20,716 nt of DNA from Bacteroidales bacterium. GTDB taxonomy: Bacteria; Bacteroidota; Bacteroidia; Bacteroidales; Muribaculaceae. The position numbers and the translations under genes were made by a program. Below the pieces are notes generated by a model. It was not told the origin of the DNA, ran no database searches, and saw nothing but the letters and a program-made list of their open reading frames with translations. Shown here piece by piece: positions 6,324-11,742 of the stretch; position 1 is the first letter of the stretch, and each line of letters starts with the position of its first letter. The stretch spans positions 1-20,716 of the forward strand of contig CAAEIL010000028.1 of NCBI GenBank assembly GCA_900755985.1, given 5' to 3'.

Positions 6324-6354
6324 TTTGAATAGATAAAATTATTAGCTAAATTTG
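6324..6354 (+). promoter_or_regulatory. Crp/Fnr-family gene promoter
   Basis: TTTG (6324-6327), 19 bases, then TAAATTTG (6347-6354) is an exact match to the Bacteroidetes TTTG-N19-TAnnTTTG promoter. The start should be near 6361, leaving a leader of about 110 bases that contains a short hairpin, GCTGC (6432-6436) with GCAGC (6444-6448). Confidence 0.75.
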
Positions 6355-6473
6355 CATGTTGTAAAACATAGTTATATAAAATATACACTCTCACTAAATT
6401 CCGTTTCCACCGGGACTTTAAATTATGTTTTGCTGCCGTGTTTGCAGCCGGTGTTTATTAAATTAAAAATTCT

Positions 6474-7172
6474 ATGATAAAATCAGCCCTCGAAAAGGTT
6501 ATTAACGACGATATGTCGGAAATCTGGTCGGTCCTTAACGGAGACGAGCGACGGCTTATTGTTGACCACTTCACGATTCATCATTTCAAGAAAAATCAGA
6601 TTCTGTATGGTCAGGGCGAAGAGGCCGAACAGCTATGGTGCCTGCTTAAGGGCAAGGTAAAAATATTCAAAGACGGTGTCGGCGGACGCCAACAGATTAT
6701 TCGCCTGATGCGTCCTGTTCAATACTTCGGATTCCGTGCGGCTTTTGCAGACGAGCCTCACATGTCAGGAGCCTGTGCTTTCGAGCCTTCAGTCCTTGGT
6801 TCTCTGCCCATGTCACTTGTAAAGAGCATGATTGACAACAACATACAGCTGGCATGGTTTTTTATCCGCGAGTTGTCACACAATCTCGGGGGTTCGGACA
6901 CACGTATTGTCAATCTCACCCAGAAACATATACGCGGACGTCTGGCCGAGGCATTGATTCTTCTGCGCGAAAATTACGGCTACGAAGATGACGCGGCTAC
7001 AATCAAGATTTATATGTCACGCGAGGACCTTGCCAACCTGTCCAATATGACTACTTCAAATGCCATACGTACTCTGTCCGCCTTTGTCACTGAAAAAATA
7101 ATAATTGTTGACGGACGCCGAATCAAGATAATCAACGAACCGGCACTGCGCAAAATAAGCAAATTTGGCTAA
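6474..7172 (+). CDS. Crp/Fnr-family transcription regulator
   Basis: This 232-residue DNA-binding regulator has an N-terminal cyclic-nucleotide-binding-type beta-roll (about 25-125, with LYGQGEEAEQLWCLLKGKVKIF), a long dimer helix (about 125-155) and a winged helix-turn-helix (about 165-230). The recognition region is MSREDLANLSNMTTSNAIRT (181-200). There are only two cysteines (C56, C101), so there is no FNR-type iron-sulfur cluster, and the cAMP-contacting RxS motif is not evident; the signal is unknown. The HTH and the QKHIRGRLAEAL segment look like a Crp-family group conserved across Bacteroidales. ATG 6474 gives an extra 13 residues before M14; either start is possible. It diverges from ppdK, which makes ppdK a reasonable candidate target, though nothing in the sequence proves it. 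Confidence 0.9.
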   Translation: MIKSALEKVINDDMSEIWSVLNGDERRLIVDHFTIHHFKKNQILYGQGEEAEQLWCLLKGKVKIFKDGVGGRQQIIRLMRPVQYFGFRAAFADEPHMSGACAFEPSVLGSLPMSLVKSMIDNNIQLAWFFIRELSHNLGGSDTRIVNLTQKHIRGRLAEALILLRENYGYEDDAATIKIYMSREDLANLSNMTTSNAIRTLSAFVTEKIIIVDGRRIKIINEPALRKISKFG

Positions 7173-7218
7173 TCCGTTCATCATGACTGAATATTTTATT
7201 CCGCCCGAAGGAAGTTTA

Positions 7219-7232
7219 ATATTTCGAAATAT
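7219..7232. repeat. 14-base palindrome ATATTTCGAAATAT
   Basis: A perfect palindrome 47 bases after the regulator stop codon. It is too AT-rich for a strong terminator; its role is unknown. Confidence 0.3.
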
Positions 7233-7266
7233 ATCGTAGGATAATTATTGCTAAGAACGTATAATA

Positions 7267-7301
7267 AAGCCGCACCCGGACATAAATGCCAAGTGCGGCT
7301 T
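7267..7301 (-). terminator. Terminator of the TPR protein gene, possibly bidirectional
   Basis: AAGCCGCAC (7267-7275) pairs perfectly with GTGCGGCTT (7293-7301) around 17 bases. On the minus strand it is followed by TTTATTAT, 26 bases past the TPR gene stop. On the plus side it may also end the Crp/Fnr transcript, with a poorer tail. Confidence 0.75.
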
Positions 7302-7326
7302 AGATATATTAGTTATTACCAAATAA

Positions 7327-8463
7327 TCATTCGTCTTTGAGACGCGCTTGTTTGACCCATTCCTGACCTGCAGCGTCATCAAGGTTATAATAAACAAGTT
7401 CGAGGACTTTAAGACATTCCGAGCGGATGTTTTTGTCAAGGTCATAAGCTTTGCGAAGATGTTTCTCGGCGTCACGGAAAATGGGGTTGATAGTTTCGGC
7501 TTTATATTTATCAAAGTTAGAACCGGTATAGTTATCGCTCAATTTGCCGGCTCGTGCGTTTAGACCAAGTCCGTAATAAAGGTTGGCGATAGCATTTTCG
7601 GGATTGATTGAAAGAGCTTTTTCGTATTCTTTCATAGCCTCTTCAGCATTACCCTGATTGTCAAAGATAATACCTTTGAGGGTAATGAACTGGGCATTGG
7701 AGGGATTACCGGCGATAGCTTCGTCAAGGTATTGCAGAGCCCCATCATAGTTCTTTTCGCCAAGATAATAGTTGATGAGCAGGCTGACAAAGTTATCGTT
7801 TTTGGGGAACAATTGAGAACCCTTTGTTGCAAAATATTTGAGGTTGTCAAGGTCTTTTGCTTCATTAGCAACAGAGGCGCCATAGGTAAATAATTGCTCT
7901 TTGTTGTAGCCATGTTCGGCAGCGTTGCGGAAAGATTTTATGGCATTGGGGAGGTTGTTTGCCTGCCATGCAGCCAGGGCCTGATTGTACATTACTTCAC
8001 AGAGCAGCGAGTCGGCCGGGACTTTAAGATCTTTGGCAATTTTGGGATTTTCGGGGTATTTCAGGAAAATATCCCATGCACGATATGCGCCGTCAAAGTC
8101 TTTGGCTTCCCAGAAGTCGACAGCGGCGGTATTGAAGTCATGATAGTGTCCGACAAGTGTCGAAATAATATCTTTTGAATATTTGGTTTTGACTTTTCCT
8201 TTTTCGTTTACAACGGTGTCAAGCGAAAGGGCTTTAATGTAGTTGTCATAGCCGGAGACAAGGTCTTTAGCCATACCATAGAAAATTTCGGGAGTTTTTG
8301 GGTCATCGGCCTTAAACATTCCGAACTGACGTTTGCCAAGAGCATCATCATACTTTTTGAAATCTTCTTTTCCAGCCTCAAAATACGGGCGTGCGGGCAA
8401 TTCCTGAGCGGATGCGGCAAGCGATGTCAGGGCTAAGGCCGAAAGGATGAGAATTTTCTTCAT
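7327..8463 (-). CDS. Exported TPR-repeat protein
   Basis: This 378-residue protein starts with a clear signal peptide: MKKILILSALALTSLAASA, with probable cleavage after A19. There is no lipobox Cys, so it is likely periplasmic rather than a lipoprotein. The body is helical with tetratricopeptide-like repeats, the best at about 230-305: YDGALQYLDEAIAGNPSNAQ followed by AEEAMKEYEKALSINPENA. Earlier repeats (about 110-200) are degenerate. TPR proteins are scaffolds for protein-protein contacts; the partner here is unknown. The gene lies 183 bases downstream of gyrA on the same strand and has its own -7 box, so it can be read alone. From memory, a TPR gene next to gyrA recurs in Bacteroidales, but I cannot confirm that here. 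It has a good terminator and converges on the Crp/Fnr-family gene. Confidence 0.85.
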   Translation of the reverse strand: MKKILILSALALTSLAASAQELPARPYFEAGKEDFKKYDDALGKRQFGMFKADDPKTPEIFYGMAKDLVSGYDNYIKALSLDTVVNEKGKVKTKYSKDIISTLVGHYHDFNTAAVDFWEAKDFDGAYRAWDIFLKYPENPKIAKDLKVPADSLLCEVMYNQALAAWQANNLPNAIKSFRNAAEHGYNKEQLFTYGASVANEAKDLDNLKYFATKGSQLFPKNDNFVSLLINYYLGEKNYDGALQYLDEAIAGNPSNAQFITLKGIIFDNQGNAEEAMKEYEKALSINPENAIANLYYGLGLNARAGKLSDNYTGSNFDKYKAETINPIFRDAEKHLRKAYDLDKNIRSECLKVLELVYYNLDDAAGQEWVKQARLKDE

Positions 8464-8563
8464 AATGCGGAGAAATTTAGGTGAATGTGTATATTGTTTG
8501 TTATTTTATCGATTTGTAGGTCTACTTAGTTTTTTGACGTCGTGTATGGTATAAAGTTTAACA

Positions 8564-8571
8564 CAAAAGTA
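8564..8571 (-). promoter_or_regulatory. TPR gene promoter, -7 box TACTTTTG
   Basis: Read on the minus strand, TACTTTTG matches TAnnTTTG and gives a leader of about 95 bases to the ATG at 8463. A TTTG (8594-8597) lies 22 bases upstream, longer than the usual 19-20, so the -33 box is uncertain. No terminator was found between gyrA and this promoter. Confidence 0.5.
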
Positions 8572-8646
8572 ACAATTGATTTTGTCATTTGTTCAAATGC
8601 GTACAAATATATGAAATTTATACCAACATATTATACATTCAGACAA

Positions 8647-11229
8647 TTATTTATTTTCTTCGATATCATCATCATCGATGTCGTCATCAAGAGGGACGTT
8701 CTCTTCCTCGGCAATTTCTTCTACAATATTATCCTCGGGAAAATCAGCCGAGGCTTCTGCAGCGACTTCGGCAGTTTCTTCTTCAGGGTCGGTAGGGACG
8801 ACACAAACAGATGCGATGTCGTCGCCGCGTTTGTCAAGGTTAATGATTTTGACGCCCATAGTGGCACGACCGCGTACAGGCACAGCGGCAAGGCGGATAC
8901 GGATGGTTATTCCTGAGCGGTTGATGATGACAAGGTCTTCTTCGTCGTTAACGCTCTTGAAGGCCACAAGTCGTCCTGTTTTGTCAGTTATGTTGATGGT
9001 CTTGACGCCTTTGCCTCCGCGGTTTGTCGTGCGGTAGCTGTCAAGTTCGGAACGTTTGCCGATTCCTTTTTCGCTAAGTGCAAGAATAGAGTTTTCTGTT
9101 CCGGGTTGCATGGTTATAAGACCAACGATATGGTCGTCGGGGCCATCGAGAGTCATGCCGCGTACACCGGCCGAAACACGGCCCATCTGGCGAACACGTG
9201 CCTCGTTGAAACGTATGGCCCGGCCGTTGCTGTTGGCCAAAAGGATATCACAGTTGCCGTCGGTAAGTTCGACTCCGACAAGATTGTCACCTTCGCGGAG
9301 GACAATGGCTTTTTTGCCTTTAGCCAAAACGCGGGCATATTCGGCGAGGCATGTTTTCTTGACAACGCCGCGTGCCGTGGCGAATACAAGGTTGTGCGAC
9401 GAGACATATTCGACATCGTCAAGATGCTTGCAAGATATAAAAGCGTTGACCGAGTCGCCGTTTTCGATGTTAAGAAGGTTTTGGAGAGCACGTCCTTTGG
9501 CGTTGCGTGCGCCTTCAGGAAGCTCGTAGACTTTCATTTTATAGACAAGACCGCTCTGTGTGAAGAAGAGCATTGTCGAGTGCATTGAAGCCTGATAAAT
9601 GTGCTCGATAAAGTCGCTGTCGCGCGAGTCGGCACCTTTGAATCCGACACCACCGCGGCGCTGGGCGCGGAAGTCGCTCAGCGGAGTACGTTTGATATAG
9701 CCGAGATGCGAGATTGTGATAATCATGTCATCATCGGCATAGAAGTCCTCGGCATTGAAGTCACCTGCTGTATAGTCGATGTCGGTGCGACGGTCGTCGC
9801 CGTATTTATCACGGACTTCGGCAAGTTCGCCGATGATCACCTGACGGCAGTGGGTGTCGTCATTGAGAATGAGTTCGAGCTCGGCTATGTACTGACGCAT
9901 TTTCTCGGCATCGTCTTCGAGTTTAGACTGTTCGAGAGCAGTAAGGTTGCGGAGACGCATCTCAACAATGGCCGTTACCTGAGCATCAGTAAGGCCAAAG
10001 CGTTCCATAAGCCGCTGTTTTGCTTCATCCACATTTGCCGAGGAACGAATGATGGCGATGACTTCGTCGATATTCTGCGAGGCTATAATCAGACCTTCGA
10101 GAATGTGCAATCTTTCAAGAGCCTTGCCCAGACGATGCTTGGTGCGGCGGATGACTACCTCGTGACGGTGAGCGACGAACGATTCGAGCAGCTCCTTGAG
10201 ATTGAGTGTGCGCGGACGTCCGCCAACCAAAGCGACATTGTTAACCGAGAATGATGCCTGGAGCTGAGTCATCTTGTAAAGCTTGTTAAGGACGACATTG
10301 GCATTGGTGTCGCTCTTAAGCTTGATGACGATGCGCATTCCCTCAAAGTCAGTTTCGTCGTTTATATCGGCAATGCCGTCAAGTTTTTTCTCGTTGACAA
10401 GGTCTGCGATATATTTAATGAGTTCGGCTTTATTGACACCGTATGGTATTTCGTTGATGATAATGGACTCATGGTTGGCCTCCTGTTCAATTTCGGCGCG
10501 GGCGCGGATAATGATGCGGCCGCGACCGGTGCGATAAGCATCGAGGACACCGTTGTATCCATAAATAGTGCCGCCGGTAGGGAAATCCGGTGCAGGTATG
10601 TATTTGATAAGCTCGTCGATGGTGATGTCGGGATTTTCGAGCAGAGCAATGGAGGCATTGATGGATTCGCGAAGGTTGTGCGGCGGCATGTTCGTAGCCA
10701 TGCCGACAGCGATACCGGCGGCGCCATTGACAAGCAAGTTAGGGAAGCGTGTAGGCAGGACGACAGGTTCGCGACGAGCGTTGTCGTATGTAGGCTGAAA
10801 GTCTACGGTGTCGTCATTAATGTCAGCCAGCATTTCTTCGCCCATCTTTTCGAGTCGGACTTCAGTATAACGCATGGCAGCTGGCGAAGCGCCGTCAACC
10901 GAGCCAAAGTTACCATGACCGTCAACAAGACAGTAGCGCATGTTCCAGCCTTGGGCAAGACGGACTACGGTACCGTAGATTGACGAGTCGCCGTGAGGGT
11001 GATACTTACCCATGACTTCGCCGACGCAGTTGGCTGATTTCTTGTGAGGTTTGTCACTGTTGTTACCCATGGCATCCATACCGAAAAGCACGCGACGCTG
11101 AACAGGTTTCAGGCCGTCACGGGCATCAGGAAGAGCACGGGACACAATCACCGACATCGAATAGTCGATGTAGGCCGACTTCATCTCGTTTTCAATATCG
11201 ATTTTTACTATACGATCTTCTTCTAACAT
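8647..11229 (-). CDS. gyrA: DNA gyrase subunit A
   Basis: GyrA cuts and rejoins DNA as an A2B2 complex with GyrB and introduces negative supercoils. The 860-residue protein has the winged-helix and tower breakage-reunion domain (about 1-510), with catalytic Y121 in AAMRYTEVRL. A six-bladed C-terminal DNA-wrapping domain (about 515-815) carries the GyrA box QRRGGVG (523-529), which marks it as GyrA rather than ParC. The last 45-50 residues are strongly acidic (ending DDDIDDDDIEENK), like the regulatory tails of other gyrases. In the quinolone-determining region, HGDSSIYG (79-86), S82 corresponds to E. coli S83 and G86 to E. coli D87. The start MLEEDRIVKI fits the family. It diverges from the clpC side, and its promoter is paired with a plus-strand box 23 bases away. 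Confidence 0.97.
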   Translation of the reverse strand: MLEEDRIVKIDIENEMKSAYIDYSMSVIVSRALPDARDGLKPVQRRVLFGMDAMGNNSDKPHKKSANCVGEVMGKYHPHGDSSIYGTVVRLAQGWNMRYCLVDGHGNFGSVDGASPAAMRYTEVRLEKMGEEMLADINDDTVDFQPTYDNARREPVVLPTRFPNLLVNGAAGIAVGMATNMPPHNLRESINASIALLENPDITIDELIKYIPAPDFPTGGTIYGYNGVLDAYRTGRGRIIIRARAEIEQEANHESIIINEIPYGVNKAELIKYIADLVNEKKLDGIADINDETDFEGMRIVIKLKSDTNANVVLNKLYKMTQLQASFSVNNVALVGGRPRTLNLKELLESFVAHRHEVVIRRTKHRLGKALERLHILEGLIIASQNIDEVIAIIRSSANVDEAKQRLMERFGLTDAQVTAIVEMRLRNLTALEQSKLEDDAEKMRQYIAELELILNDDTHCRQVIIGELAEVRDKYGDDRRTDIDYTAGDFNAEDFYADDDMIITISHLGYIKRTPLSDFRAQRRGGVGFKGADSRDSDFIEHIYQASMHSTMLFFTQSGLVYKMKVYELPEGARNAKGRALQNLLNIENGDSVNAFISCKHLDDVEYVSSHNLVFATARGVVKKTCLAEYARVLAKGKKAIVLREGDNLVGVELTDGNCDILLANSNGRAIRFNEARVRQMGRVSAGVRGMTLDGPDDHIVGLITMQPGTENSILALSEKGIGKRSELDSYRTTNRGGKGVKTINITDKTGRLVAFKSVNDEEDLVIINRSGITIRIRLAAVPVRGRATMGVKIINLDKRGDDIASVCVVPTDPEEETAEVAAEASADFPEDNIVEEIAEEENVPLDDDIDDDDIEENK

Positions 11230-11258
11230 GTGATAATGTTATGTTAATTAATCTGTTA

Positions 11259-11305
11259 AACCAGGCCGTTTGCTGAAAAATATTTAAAACCCACGGCCTT
11301 GGGTT
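11259..11305 (-). promoter_or_regulatory. gyrA leader hairpin
   Basis: AGGCCGT (11263-11269) pairs with ACGGCCT (11293-11299), extended by AACC with GGTT across a small bulge. With the predicted start near 11310, this stem is the first structure in the roughly 80-base gyrA leader. It could protect the mRNA 5' end or take part in control; no known motif is recognised. Confidence 0.4.
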
Positions 11306-11316
11306 AAATTATCAAG

Positions 11317-11324
11317 CAAAGGTA
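11317..11324 (-). promoter_or_regulatory. gyrA promoter, -7 box TACCTTTG
   Basis: On the minus strand this is an exact TAnnTTTG box, giving a leader of about 80 bases. No TTTG -33 box is seen at the expected distance. It lies exactly 23 bases from the plus-strand box at 11348-11355, the same spacing as in the nadC/rlmH pair. Confidence 0.65.
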
Positions 11325-11347
11325 CAAAAAAATCCGGAAATAATCGC

Positions 11348-11355
11348 TAACTTTG
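11348..11355 (+). promoter_or_regulatory. Plus-strand promoter in the gyrA-clpC gap, -7 box TAACTTTG
   Basis: An exact TAnnTTTG box with predicted start near 11361, almost 390 bases before clpC. Its likely product is a small ORF starting at 11370, a structured RNA, or a long clpC leader. No -33 TTTG is visible. Confidence 0.5.
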
Positions 11356-11359
11356 ATTC

Positions 11360-11587
11360 CAGAAAAGCGATGTCACAACCCGGCGAAGTGATGTTTAATC
11401 CAAATTTAGCTCGACATTATCTTTTTTCTTGCTCAGGCAAAAACCTGGGCGATACAGCGGCTAAGTCGTATCTGATTCCCGTAGATGACGACGCGAATCA
11501 TGCAAGTTCATTACAGCCTTGCCCCCTTCCCCGGTAGTCGCGCGTCTTTAGAGGAAACGGCCTTGACTGTATCGTTAACTCTTTCTG
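11360..11587 (+). ncRNA. Candidate structured RNA upstream of clpC
   Basis: Predicted pairs nest: CAGAAA (11360-11365) with TTTCTG (11582-11587) and CGATACAG (11450-11457) with CTGTATCG (11567-11574). Inside the latter lie GTCGTATCT (11465-11473) with AGATGACGAC (11483-11492, one bulge) and GCAAG (11502-11506) with CTTGC (11518-11522). A separate local hairpin is GCTCAGG (11431-11437) with CCTGGGC (11444-11450). The 5' end coincides with the start expected from the TAACTTTG box. It resembles no tmRNA, RNase P or SRP RNA core that I know; a 6S-like rod is possible but unproven. No terminator was found at its 3' end. Confidence 0.25.
11370..11537 (+). CDS. Possible 55-residue small protein between gyrA and clpC
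   Basis: ATG at 11370 opens 55 codons ending in TAG at 11535-11537. The ATG is about 9 bases after the start predicted from the TAACTTTG box. The product begins MSQPGEVMFNPNLARHYLFS and continues through KNLGDTAAKSYLIPVDDDAN to a Pro-rich end, PCPLPR. Composition is balanced and soluble, with two Cys, and it has no signal peptide or membrane segment. I recognise no family. Against it: the same bases form several stem-loops, so a structured RNA may be the real feature, and codon use is not as biased as in gyrA or clpC. Conservation of the reading frame in relatives would decide. Confidence 0.3.
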   Translation: MSQPGEVMFNPNLARHYLFSCSGKNLGDTAAKSYLIPVDDDANHASSLQPCPLPR

Positions 11588-11589
11588 CT

Positions 11590-11615
11590 CGTTTTGGCAT
11601 AATTTTTGCAAAACG
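11590..11615 (+). promoter_or_regulatory. clpC promoter of sigma-54 type within an inverted repeat
   Basis: TTGGCATAATTTTTGCA (11594-11610) has GG and GC separated by exactly 10 bases and matches the sigma-54 elements YTGGCA and TTGCA. Start would be near 11620, leaving a 120-base leader. CGTTTTG (11590-11596) and CAAAACG (11609-11615) form a 7-12-7 inverted repeat over it, which could be an operator. A degenerate TAnnTTTG box is the alternative reading. Confidence 0.5.
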
Positions 11616-11742
11616 AAGTGTCAATACAACATTGGTCCCTATTCTCCGTATAATAATATATTCTTCTCTTTAATGAGGTTTATTCACTGATATCACGATT
11701 ATCACAATTTCTAATTCACAAGCATACATTACGATATAAAAT

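Noticed and set aside
6038..6328. 96-codon plus-strand ORF between ppdK and the Crp/Fnr-family gene
   Set aside because: It spans both the ppdK promoter and the regulator's -33 box, is AT-rich, and has no promoter of its own; its hydrophobicity follows from the TTT-rich DNA.
11551..11557. GAGGAAA, like the RNase P RNA P4 motif
   Set aside because: The rest of the conserved P4 strand and the partner ACAGAA motif are missing, so this is not RNase P RNA.
11485..11673. 62-codon plus-strand ORF before clpC
   Set aside because: It crosses the sigma-54-like clpC promoter and overlaps the better-placed ORF at 11370; no protein-like pattern.
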